Assembly (NCBI GenBank): GCA_032716605.1
Contig: CM064523.1
Location: 38,362,515 to 38,426,514, forward strand
Source of the DNA: Paralithodes platypus
Lineage: Eukaryota; Arthropoda; Malacostraca; Decapoda; Lithodidae
Reading direction: 5' to 3'
DNA length: 64,000 nt
Both the position numbers and the translations under genes were made by a program. This document shows positions 48,253 through 60,393 of the stretch, in pieces. The first letter of the stretch is position 1. Every line of letters starts with the position of its first letter. The notes below the pieces were generated by a model. The model saw only the letters and a program-made list of their open reading frames with translations, had not been told where the DNA came from and ran no database searches.

Positions 48253-48760
48253 GACCTCCCCCCTAGAAAAGAGTTTAAGGAGTATAGTACATAATATTAA
48301 ACATAATACATAAATAGATTCACCACCAGATTGGCAACAGCAAGATTATAATGAGGATATAATAAGGATATCACCCAAAGTAGGCAACGTCTCCAGGTAC
48401 CACATCAGAATATAGCCGGAACGTAGCTGGAGCGTTATTCGAACTGCAAGGCATCTCACAGGTGAAGGCTTGACAGCGCACTACTAAAGCATGATATTTA
48501 CCTCGCTACAAGGGAGAGCTAATTGCCAAAATCCTCTAAGTTATACTTACTGCTGTATGAGGCCAACCTGGTAAATGCAATCTTTGATCCGTGGCAGTGG
48601 GTAGGTATCGTTCTTTGTGACAGCATTGACTTGCCTATAGTCCATACATAACCTATGGCTCCCGTCTGGCTTTGGCACAAGTATGACCGGACTACTCCAC
48701 TGGCTTAAGGCCCTTGTGATCAGCTCGTTAGAAAAAATGAAGTCAAGCTCGACCTGCAGT
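48253..48760 (-). pseudogene. Ty3/gypsy 3' tail plus reverse transcriptase fragment of a second unit
   Basis: 48253-48489 repeats the 3' tail at 42023-42260. 48494-48760 repeats the start of the reverse transcriptase ([35 protein letters not shown]) up to a sharp join with duplication copy 2 at 48761. The join between tail and reverse transcriptase (deletion after WQLALPCS) is the same as in the left unit before the SINE inserted there. Confidence 0.85.
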
Positions 48761-49088
48761 AAGTGCTGTGTGAGAGGATCTTCCTCACTCATGTGAACAA
48801 TACTCAATATAAGGACGCACTGTATAAGGGATAGTCCTCTGGGAGTTAACGGTGGGTAAATAGGTGGAGAAATTGGGTTTTCGAAGCATTGAAGGTAACA
48901 AGGTTTTCTCTGCCCTATTGGAAATGCTAGTTAGATCAGAAGATAAATGTTGTATGGCTTCATTACGTTTGTTTTTGAGGGATTGATGGCTGGGGCATTC
49001 TGGAAAAGATACAGTTAAGAAGATCATTTATGAAAATTAGAAAGAAAATTGGAGATAGGACAGAACCTTGAGGAACACCATATATAAA
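48761..49088 (-). pseudogene. Jockey-like LINE fragment, second copy
   Basis: Same sequence as 35406-35733, with RTIPYTVRPYIEYCSHE on the minus strand. The C-terminal part present beyond copy 1 is absent here because the duplication starts inside it. Confidence 0.8.
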
Positions 49089-49488
49089 TTACAACTATTC
49101 CCTCTCGGGCATAGGCTGAGAGCCTGTACATTCTACTGCTCAACACGGTGAGGCCTGTGAGGTCACGTTCCAGTCTAGGGAGTGGGACACGCAAAGCACC
49201 CACTCACGGCCCAAAGCAGCCCCATCTCTGAAGCTGCTCCGCTTCCGTGCTTCACTGTCTCATCCCCTAGACTCGGACCCTCACTCTCAGAACACGACAT
49301 ATTGAGCAATTAACTCACTAGTCTTTGCTCCCCTGAATATGAATATGGGAATATTCATACAGTGCTATTTAATCAGGGAACAATGAGGGTATATTATTGG
49401 CGTTTCCATCCCAAAAATGTCTTCCCATTGACATATCTGGATTCGAACCCGGGTCCATTGGATTACCAGTCCTGTTGCAAGACCACTC
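49089..49488 (-). repeat. tRNA-derived SINE, copy d
   Basis: Counterpart of copy a at 35734-36134, nearly identical. Confidence 0.8.
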
Positions 49489-51634
<2,146 letters not shown>

Positions 51635-53119
51635 AGAGCGAGAAAAGCAGAAGGTTTGGATGGTATTGCTGTGGAGTGTATAAAGAAGGGTGGAGATGTG
51701 ATAATAGATTGGTTGGTGAGACTTTTCATTGTGTGCTTTGCTGTGTCAATGGTACCAATAGACTGGAAGAGTGCATGTATTGTGCCGTTGTACAAGGGGA
51801 AGGGAGATCGGCAGGAGTGTTCAAGTTATAGAGGTATTAGTTTATTGTCAGTGGTTGAAAAGCTGTATGGCAGGGTGTTGATAGAGAGGATAATAAAGTG
51901 TACGGAAGTTGCAATAGGAGAAGAACAGTGCGGTTTTGGGAGGGGAAGAGGGTGCGTGGATCAGATGTTTGCAGTAAGACAGTTATGCGAGAAGTATTTA
52001 AAGAAGCATAAGGAGATATTTTGGGCTTTTATGGACTTGGAAAAAGCGTATGATCGTGTGGACCGTGAAGCAATGTGGAAGGTGTTAAGGATTTATGAAA
52101 TAGGAGGAAATTTGTTAGAAGCAGTTAAGAGTTTTTATGAAGGGAGCAGAGCATGTGTGAGAGTAGGAAATGGTGAGTTGAGTGAATGGTTTGAGGTAAA
52201 GGTAGGTTTGTGACAGGGTTGTGTAATGTCACCATGGCTGTTTAATATGTTTATGGATGGTGTGGTGATGGAGGTGAAAAGGAGAACTATGGGAAGAGGA
52301 TTGGGTTTAGTAGGAAAGAATGGTAGAGATTGGGAGTTGAATCAGTTGCTGTTCGCTGATGACACAGCATTGGTGGCGGATTCTGATGAGAAACTGCAGC
52401 GGGTAGTCAAAGAGTTTGGTGTGGTTTGTGGAAGGAGGAAACTGAAGGTGAACGTCAATAAAAGTAAAGTAATGGTGTGTAATAGGGGAGAGCATAGGGT
52501 GAATCTAGATGTGAGGCTGGATGGGGAAATATTGGAACAAGTAGAGTGTTTTAAATATCTAGGAGGAACGATAAGCAGGAGTGGAGGTATGGAAGTGGAG
52601 GTAAAACAGAGAGTGTGTGAAGGAAGGAAGGTTTTCGGAGCAATGGGAAGTATGTGGAAGACGAGAAATCTCGGAGTGAAAGTAAAAAGTACACTGTATC
52701 AAGGAATTGTTGTGCCAACAGTGATGTATGGGGCTGAGACATGGGCTCTGAAGAAAAAGGAGAAAAGAGGGCTGGATGTGATGGAGATGAGCTGCTTGAG
52801 GAGTATGTGTGGAGTTACTCGTAGAGACAGATTGAGGAATGAAGAGATACGTAGGAGAGTGGGGCAGCAAGAACATTTGTCAGCCAGAGTGGACAGAAGG
52901 GTGCTGAGCTGGTATGGTCATGTTGAACGAATGGGAGATGAAAGGCTTACAAAGAGAATATGTGAGTCAGGTACAAGGGGAGATAGAAGGGCAGGAAGAC
53001 CCCCATTGAGATGGAGAGACTGTGTAAGAAAGGCTTTGGATGATAGAGGAATGACTATAGATCAGGCAGGGGAAGTGGTGGTGGACAGGAGTGAATGGAG
53101 AATGCTTGTGAATAGTTGA
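51635..53119 (+). pseudogene. RTE-like reverse transcriptase, copy E, one in-frame stop
   Basis: This is the best preserved reverse transcriptase in the window. Frames 51632-52213 and 52226-53119 are the same frame, interrupted only by a TGA at 52211-52213 between FEVKVGL and QGCVMSPWLFN. A CGA-to-TGA change would explain it. It carries FGRGRGCVDQMF, AFMDLEKAYDRVDREAMWK, LLFADDTALVADSD, KLKVNVNKSKVMV and GHVERMGDERLTKRI. The insertion is 5'-truncated and has no endonuclease. Confidence 0.9.
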
Positions 53120-53508
53120 GTGAACACGTGGTCATTTGGAGTAAGGGGTCGGGCGCAAGTTGGACTAGATAATAGTCCATCAGGCGCCTGGCCCGGGGAG
53201 ACGATTAATATGAAGGGTGTGCCTGGAAGTGTGGTGGGAGGGCTTGTGGCTTTGGCTCCGCTGCATGTCTGCCTGCCGAGATCGGAACCTCTCCGGGTGG
53301 TCAGGTGCCGGGGGAGTGCTGGAGCGACCTTGGTAACCCTGGTCTCTGGGTCTTCTCCTGGGTGACCTGGATGTGTGAGAGTTTGTGTTTTTTATCTGTG
53401 TTTATTTTTTGTTTTATGTTGTTTTTGTGTTTTCCCTGTTCTTGTTCTGTCTTGAGTCGGCTACCCCCAAAATGGGGATTGGGCCTGAGCATATAGATAG
53501 ATAGATAG
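51635..53508 (+). mobile_element. RTE-like LINE, copy E, with 11-bp target duplication
   Basis: Flanked by ACGCCCTAATG at 51624-51634 and 53509-53519, ending in (ATAG)n. It is the same insertion as copy D, carried by the duplication. The 3' untranslated region is 53120-53500. Confidence 0.9.
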
Positions 53509-53519
53509 ACGCCCTAATG

Positions 53520-54204
53520 TAGAATTAAGTTGTGCCCCACACTATTGTATTGTATGTTCCCTGATAATTATACAGTATATATATCCTCTGCTTTGTGTTT
53601 AACCCTGGGTGTCTCGTGCCTCCTGAGTGCTATTCGGCCTCATTCCCAAATTCTGGTACCAGCTAAACCTAGACAGAGAATAATGTTTGAGACGCAATTG
53701 ACTTTAATTCGACTTGGCTGCCGAGTCCCTTCTAAGCTTAATATCTAATCACGTAACCTTAAAAAAAAATGTACTTACACACTATCCATCATTTTGTTCC
53801 TTTGTTATATGCATATATTTTAATACGTCCGACTGGCCACTCAGCCACCAGACCCCTACATATACATAGATGAAAGAAACTCTACTTAAACCCATACACT
53901 ACATCATAATGTGGAATTAAGTTATTCCCCACACTGTTCCCCACATATGTTCCATGATACATACGAGTATACCCCTTGTTTTGTGTTTAATCTAGAGTGC
54001 CTCGTGCCTCCAGAGTGGTATTCGGCCTCGTTCCTGTACCAGCTAAACATGGGCAGAGATTAATTAAGACACGCAATTGATTTAACCTCAACTTGGCTGT
54101 CAAGTCCCTTCTAAGCTTAACTTGTAATCACGTATCCTTAATAAGATACACTTGCATACTATCCTTATTTTTTCTCCTTCGTTTATATGTGTATATTGTT
54201 ATAT
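53520..54204. repeat. Tandem satellite-like units, copy 2
   Basis: Counterpart of 40215-40890, two units of about 350 bp in tandem after the RTE insertion. Confidence 0.8.
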
Positions 54205-54665
54205 GTCTTGCCACTGGACTGGTAATGGACCCGGGTTCGAATCCCAATATGTCAATGGAAAGATATTATTGGGATGGAACTTGTGCTGTACCTAGTATCA
54301 GTCCATTATCACAGCACACCGAAATGCCAAAAAAATACCCTCATTGTTCCCTGATTAAATAGCATTGTATGAATATTCCCATTTTCAAAAATATGCTACA
54401 GGGGGGCAATGCATAGTGAGTTAATTGCTCAATAGGTGGCGTTCTGAGAGTGAGGGTCCGAATGTGGGGGATGAGACTGTGAAGCGCAGAGGCGAGGCGG
54501 CTTCAGAGATGGAGTTGCTTCGAGCCGTGAAGCTTCGCATGTCTCACTCCCTAGACTGGAGCAAGACCTCACGGGCCTCACCGTGTTCAGCGGTAGAGTG
54601 TAAAGGCTATCAGCCTATGCCCGAGAGGGAGTAGTTGGAATATAGACCAAAAAAAAAAAAAAAAA
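54205..54665 (+). repeat. tRNA-derived SINE, copy e
   Basis: Counterpart of copy b. A 6-base loss after GGTAAT removes part of the anticodon-stem equivalent. The poly-A tail ends at 54665. Confidence 0.85.
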
Positions 54666-55134
54666 TATGCCTTATACCTGCACGCTACCCACGAATTTAG
54701 AATAACGTTGCCGCACTAATATTCACACATAATTGTTCTTTTATATATTGTTCCAATGTCTCTATGTTTGGAAATAGCTTTAGTATTGATTGACTACTGT
54801 ATGTGTTTATGCTTTGTCCTTTCGTATGTAATCCAATAATTACCTATGCTATTCACACGCTGTAACTTACATAAATAAAATGTATGCTTTGGCACGCCTT
54901 TCCCTCGAGTTATACTTCAACCACCCTCATCGATTATAGGGGTTGGTATCTCATAAACCAAAGCCTTTTGTGTGGTTCAACTATTACATAATTATATTCA
55001 CAGGAGTAGATGAAGAGCCAGGAACCAGTGAACAGTAGGCTACTATGTACTGTACAACTTGAGGGGGAGAGGGGGGGGGGGGGGGGGTTGTAAGCACCAA
55101 TCGAGCAGGGCAGTACCCAGGGGAGGCTAGGCCT
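54666..55134. other. Non-coding stretch with a long G-run
   Basis: No gene. 54690-54890 resembles 36901-37065 (same satellite-like family). A G-rich run with GGGGGAGA followed by about 17 G lies at 55060-55087. Confidence 0.6.
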
Positions 55135-55230
55135 TTGTCCACCAAAATAGGATGTATCAGTGACAAGAATCTGAAGCATTCAGGTGATTTGATCAATAAA
55201 TTCGAAAATACAAGTATGAGAAACAAACAG

Positions 55231-56439
55231 ATGGCAAGCTTTGATGTTGTATCACTTTTTACCAATGTCACAATAAAGAAAGCAATTGATGTGTTAAGGG
55301 AAGTTTGACTGTGAATGATTCTCTGCCTATTCCTGTTCCAGATTGTATTAATCTTATTGAATTATGTGTATCCAACTGCTTCTTCACTTGCAACGATGAT
55401 TTTTATGAACACAAATCTGGAATGGCAATGGGTAGTCCACTTAGTGGCATTTTAGTTAATTTATTTTTAGAACATTTAGCAGCAGATAGCTTTAGTAGGA
55501 TAGTCCCTAGAGATATGACCTGGTATAGATATGCAGATGACGTTCTAGTGATAGCCTCTCGTAGATTAGATTTAGAGAACCTTAGAAATAGGATTAACAG
55601 CGTAGAGCCCAGTATTCAGTTTACATTAGAATATGAAAATGACGACACATTACCCTTTATTGATGCTCTTTTAATAAAAGACGGGATTTAAAGTTTAAAG
55701 TTTTTAGAAAAGTCACGAACAAAAATTATTTTGTAAATTTTTATTCTTCTACTGATAGCAGGACCAAATTAGGTATTGTGATAGGTTTTTATCTTCGTGC
55801 CTTAAGAATTTATTCGGAGGAATATTTGCATAATGAACATGACTAAATTTTTAAAACTTTCACTGACTTAAAATACCATCCATTCTTTATACTCAAGGCC
55901 AAGAAGAAAGCTCACATAATCCACGGTAGGAATGAACGCAAAGAAAAGCCAAACAAACTAATAATTCTGCCTAAGTCAAATGTAGAGGATAATGTATCAC
56001 ATGTTTTGAAGGAAGCAGGAGTCGAAACAATTAGAACAGGAAATGTCACCATTGGTAGTATTGTGAAACAAGTATATAAACGCAAAAATGACAACAGCAA
56101 AGCAGGTGTATACAAAATACCATGTACTGTACCACATACAATGAAGTATATATAGGCGAAACGTACCGAGGCCTACAGAAAATAATAAAAGAACATGAAA
56201 CCGATATGAAGAAATTTAAATTAAGCAACGCCATGGTCATTCATAGACTAGATACCGGACACAGAATGAAATAATATTATAATAAAGCTAGATTGATAAA
56301 ACGTGAAACAAATACTGTTAAACGTAGATGCTTTGAGTCAACTCATATCGTAATGAATGATACCATGAACTTAAATAAAGGTTCCTTTCCACTAGCCAAA
56401 CCACTTGCAAATTTATTAACTAGTCGAGAACCAGACTAA
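55231..56439 (+). pseudogene. Penelope-like reverse transcriptase and GIY-YIG endonuclease, frameshifted
   Basis: MASFDVVSLFTNVTIKKAID opens the recognisable part (55231). After a frameshift near 55285, frame 55305-55691 has KSGMAMGSPLSGILVNLFLE, the catalytic WYRYADDVLVIA and NDDTLPFIDALL. After further frameshifts, 56125-56290 has NEVYIGETYRGLQK and an EHETDMKKF block, the GIY-YIG endonuclease typical of Penelope elements. The C-terminus ends LLTSREPD with a stop at 56437-56439. Confidence 0.85.
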
Positions 56440-56535
56440 ACTATTTGAACATTTCATGCTGTTGTTTTTGTTGTGTTGTTTCCTTATGGTAAGAGATATA
56501 TTTTGTTGACTGTACTCCCCTACTGTATGTTATTC

Positions 56536-56560
56536 CTGAAGAAGCCTACATGGCGAAACG
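56536..56560 (+). ncRNA. Candidate hammerhead ribozyme core in the Penelope 3' region
   Basis: CTGAAGA (56536-56542) fits the conserved CUGANGA core. A short stem GCC/GGC with loop TACAT follows, then GAAAC (56555-56559). Penelope-like elements are known to carry minimal hammerhead motifs in their terminal repeats. Stems I and III were not confirmed. Confidence 0.5.
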
Positions 56561-56640
56561 TTGAATAAGATGGGTCCCTGCTCTGCAGTTGTGTCTTAAT
56601 TCTCATACGTATTTTATCTGCTTAGGCTTCTATGTATTAT

Positions 56641-57651
56641 CCTGCCCTTTGTTTGTAAACTTATCCTCATCAACAACGTAAGAAATGTTAATGGATATTA
56701 TGTGTCGGTGTGCTACAACCAACTAATTTTGTAGGTGTATGCCTGTTTAAAACAGGCCTGTTTAAAACAGTATTTCGAACTTTTGCAGAATACTCGACAG
56801 GAGAATCGAAACTATAATTTAAGATACATTAATATAACACATTAATAATGATAAACACCATGATCAAACACGCTGATTTAACTAGCTGCTTAACATTAAG
56901 GACACATTTTCTATGTAAATATTTAATTAAACGTAGCCACATCTATATATGCTAGAAACAATATATCTTTAAAAGAGTCCCTTGATCTATACAGTACTTC
57001 ACAACGCTTTATACAACAACACACTTCTTAAACCTGGACTTGTCAACATGTAAACAGACTGCCGTAAACAGACACTACACATCACTGTATATATAACACT
57101 TCCACCAACAGACACACTCGAATCTACCGTTGCGTCATTGTGTACATTTAGATTCGCCAAAATTCCGGGGTACATCCAGCTAAAAATAATGGAAGGGGAC
57201 CAAATTTGGCGACTATAAATTGAAATACGGGAATTCCCCTCGGCCAACCTTTTGCCAACACATTGATCAAACTAAACTAACCCAATATATTGCTTCTATA
57301 ATGGTGTTGATACTGTTTATAATTATGTATTATTTCGGGAGGAATATTATTAAAGGAGAGACAGTAATAGAGTGTTTTTTGCACAAAACATTGTTGGATA
57401 TGGACATTATACTCGGAAATGGTAGAACAACTGGGACACTAGATACAAAGAGAGTTTTGCAATTGCAAGGCTGAGCCTGGAAACTCTGTGTACCAGACAA
57501 AACAAAAACAACGCGCAAATGAAATTGAAAACAGTAGCATTGTACGGCGGGAGAAACAAGTGTGGCTGAGGAAAACGTCATGACTATCATCATTGCATTT
57601 ATAAAACAATTGTTGGGAACAGGAGTAAAATTACGCAATGTGTTAAGTATA

Positions 57652-57687
<36 letters not shown>

Positions 57688-57930
57688 GTTCTGCTCCCTA
57701 GACCTCTATGAAAACCCCCCAAGACCTATTTTCGACATAAATGTGCACACGTTTAAGTTATCAAATATCCCAGCCGTAGGGCGGTTCCTCCAAAATTACA
57801 GGCTCGTTTTCGTTCGCAAGGAAAAAAACAACTCTTAAATAACACAAATAATCTTAATTTATATTGACAAACATAGGGATAATCGTCTTAAAATATCTAA
57901 ACTAATAGCGCGAATGTCTTAACATCACAA
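56641..57930. other. Non-coding spacer with (ATT)n microsatellite
   Basis: No supported gene. A tandem pair of GCCTGTTTAAAACAG lies near 56755, and an (ATT)n run lies at 57652-57688. 57780-57930 resembles 59320-59420 in word order (AAACTAATAG, CGAATGTCT, ACTAATGGGC), so both may be pieces of one unnamed repeat. Confidence 0.5.
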
Positions 57931-58281
57931 AACTAATGGGCTTAACCATGGGGGAGAGGGGTGGGGGGTCAGGATACACCAACTAATGGGCTTAACCATG
58001 GGGGAGAGGGATGGGGGGTCAGGATACACCAACTAATGGGCTTAACCATGGGGGTGAGGGGTGGGGGGTCAGGATACACCAACTAATGGGCTTAACCATG
58101 GGGGAGAGGGGTGGGGGGGCAGGATACACCAACTAATGGGCTTAACCATGGGGAGAGGGGTGGGGGGTCAGGATACACCAACTAATGGGCTTAACCATGG
58201 GGGAGAGGGGTGGGGGGGTCAGGATACACCAACTAATGGGCTTAACCATGGGGGAGAGGGGTGGGGGGTCAGGATACACCA
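57931..58281. repeat. 50-bp G-rich minisatellite, seven units
   Basis: Seven direct units start AACTAATGGGCTTAACCATG and continue with a G-rich half (GGGGGAGAGGGGTGGGGGG), then TCAGGATACACC. They differ only by single-base changes and G-run lengths. Each unit holds at least three G-tracts, so G-quadruplex formation is possible. Confidence 0.95.
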
Positions 58282-58472
58282 ACAAAAACCCTTAAAACAT
58301 TGGATACTTAGCTGTCAATGAGGACAAACCTTTACACTAACAACACAAACGCTTCCACTCCTCTGACGCTTACACTACGTCTAATAATGTTATAGGTTTT
58401 AATTTGACTTACAGGATACCAGGTTTCTGTTTAATAATTTGGCAATTATGTTTTATTTTTTAACATAATGTA

Positions 58473-58668
58473 TAGTCCAGTTATTATAGGTAGGCCAATT
58501 TGTTTGGATATTAACCTTTATAACTCTGACAGTAATTGAAATATTTATCATTTAGGAAGGGTCAGCCAGGGAATAGGTGTGGAAACTTACAGCCATTTTG
58601 GTCTAGCACTTTTTGAGTTGCAGGGTTTAGGGGTCATGATTTCTTGCCTACCTATAATGAATGGACTA
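58473..58668. mobile_element. Short MITE-like unit with TA flanks, 196 bp
   Basis: Ends are TAGTCCAGTTATTATAGG (58473-58490) and the complement TAGTCCATTCATTATAGG (ending 58668), extended by TAGGC on both sides. TA lies outside at 58471-58472 and 58669-58670. No coding capacity. Tc1/mariner-like TA targeting is possible but not proven. Confidence 0.6.
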
Positions 58669-59040
58669 TACTGCAGTTACCCTACAATATAATGAATGGA
58701 CTATACTGCAGTTACCCTGCAATATAATGAATGGACTATACTGCAGTTACCCTACAATATAATGAATGGACTATACTGCAGTTACCCTACAATATAATGA
58801 ATGGACTATACTGCAGTTACCCTACAATATAATGAATGGACTATACTGCAGTTACCCTACAATATAATGAATGGACTATACTGCAGTTACCCTACAATAT
58901 AATGAATGGACTATACTGCAGTTACCCTACAATATAATGAATGGACTATACTGCAGTTACCCTACAATATAATGAATGGACTATACTGCAGTTACCCTAC
59001 AATATAATGAATGGACTATACTGCAGTTACCCTACAATAT
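58656..59040. repeat. 35-bp satellite, eleven units, overlapping the MITE end
   Basis: Eleven near-perfect units begin AATGAATGGACTATACTGCA and end GTTACCCTACAATAT, followed by a partial unit to 59068. The first unit includes the right end of the MITE at 58473-58668, so the repeated monomer is the MITE terminus plus about 20 bases of flank. Confidence 0.95.
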
Positions 59041-59068
59041 GGCCTATAGTGCAGTTACCCTACAATAT

Positions 59069-60327
59069 GGGTGAACATTAAATAAAATCCCAGATAAGCC
59101 AGTATTTAAAGTATAGAGGTTGACTATAATGTAACAGGAATTATAGGGAGATGTTGTGTTTATTTCTTAATTTCTTCATTAATATATGCTTATGTGTGTT
59201 TTTAGTATCCTTAATATACCTCAACCAAGCTTTAAATAATACCATCAAAACTCCACTTCGAAATATTTTTTGCATTTTTTGGTAGGAAAATGCTCCGGCC
59301 AAAGGCCGGTTTCTCTGATACTTGTACGCCAGGAAAAAACTCTAAACCTTAATTGCATGACAGGTATTAATACTAACGTAATCACCAAACTAATAGGGCG
59401 AACGTCTAAAAATCTTAAAACTGATGGGGCTAAGCATAATATAATTAAATAATTTAACTCCCAAAACCAAACACCTCCCAATTAAATTAATGAAAGCATG
59501 TGATCCTCCCGTGATTCAAACCTGGGTCACCACATATAGTCTTGGCTCTGGGGGTGTTCGTGTACATGTCTCTTTTACAGCCAAACCTGGCATTTTCTTG
59601 TTCCATATGATGAAAGCCTTCAAAAAAGTTTGGGTAACACTTCCACACCAGGTACGTTTTTTTGGCACAGCACAATATGTGATAATAGTTTGGTGCCATT
59701 TGGCCAAAATGGCAAAAATTAGGTTTTATGGAATAACACACTAGCAGACAGTCTTAGACTCAAAAGTTACATTTATTTATCACGTTTAGATATAACTAAT
59801 TCATTTTTAGCATGGTTCAATGTCATAAGTTGTGTTTTTAAGAAAAAAAAATCCATTATTTTGCTAAATTTTTCCAAAAAATCGGTTTCAGTTTGAAACT
59901 CACCCAAAGTTTGGAAGCCTCCTATATATCTATTATTGCAGATAAAGTACCCAGAATTGGTAAACATTTTCCTTATTGAGTCTTTTTATCGAAACACACT
60001 TCATATTCATTCATCAGTGCAGTGTATGGTGACATTGGGGGTCAATGTAAACAAAATTCACCAAAATGCCACTTTAACCTAATTTACACAAATATCTCTA
60101 ACTCCTAAAATAATTGAGATGGGAAGTTGATTTTGGTGTCCTTATATAGGTTTTTGATACAGAGGAATTCATTGGCACCATTTTTAGCCTAATTGGAGTT
60201 GACTTAATTAGCATAATTTCAAAATGGCCGCCAAACAGGAGCTTCCAAAATCAACTTCCCATCTCAATTATTTTTGGAGTTGGTGATATTTTTACAAAGT
60301 TATAACTGTACAAAAGTTACAAAGTTA
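59069..60327. other. Non-coding region with inverted and direct repeats
   Basis: No gene. A 39-bp inverted repeat (60101-60140 and 60246-60284, containing AATTGAGATGGGAAGTTGAT) surrounds about 105 bases. A 64-bp direct repeat occurs at 59761-59824 and 60328-60391. These lie downstream of the second Academ-type gene and may be part of its terminal region. Confidence 0.6.
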
Positions 60328-60393
60328 CAAAAGTTACATTTATTTATCATGTTTAGATATAACTAATACATTTTTAGCATGGTTGAATGTCCT

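Larger units (their letters stand above)
55135..56640 (+). mobile_element. Penelope-like element, 5'-truncated
   Basis: Forward Penelope-like retroelement with reverse transcriptase, GIY-YIG endonuclease and a 3' untranslated region containing a hammerhead-like core. It overlaps the right edge of duplication copy 2. Part of its reverse transcriptase (55609-55780) is also found at 41406-41576 in copy 1. The 3' end is not precisely defined. Confidence 0.8.

Noticed and set aside
57220..57474. Small membrane protein gene (84 codons with a hydrophobic stretch)
   Set aside because: No family, no splice or promoter support, and AT-rich composition that easily gives hydrophobic chance frames.
58061..58321. 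Open frame with TPTNGLNHGGEGWGG-type repeats
   Set aside because: It only translates the 50-bp minisatellite. The unit length is not a multiple of three, and it stays open only by chance indels.
58656..59068. CRISPR-like array of 35-bp repeats
   Set aside because: The units are contiguous with no unique spacers, and the DNA is eukaryotic. It is a satellite.
59504..59530. tRNA or SINE B-box (GGTTTGAATC on the minus strand)
   Set aside because: No matching A box, stem structure or tail could be found at the right distance.
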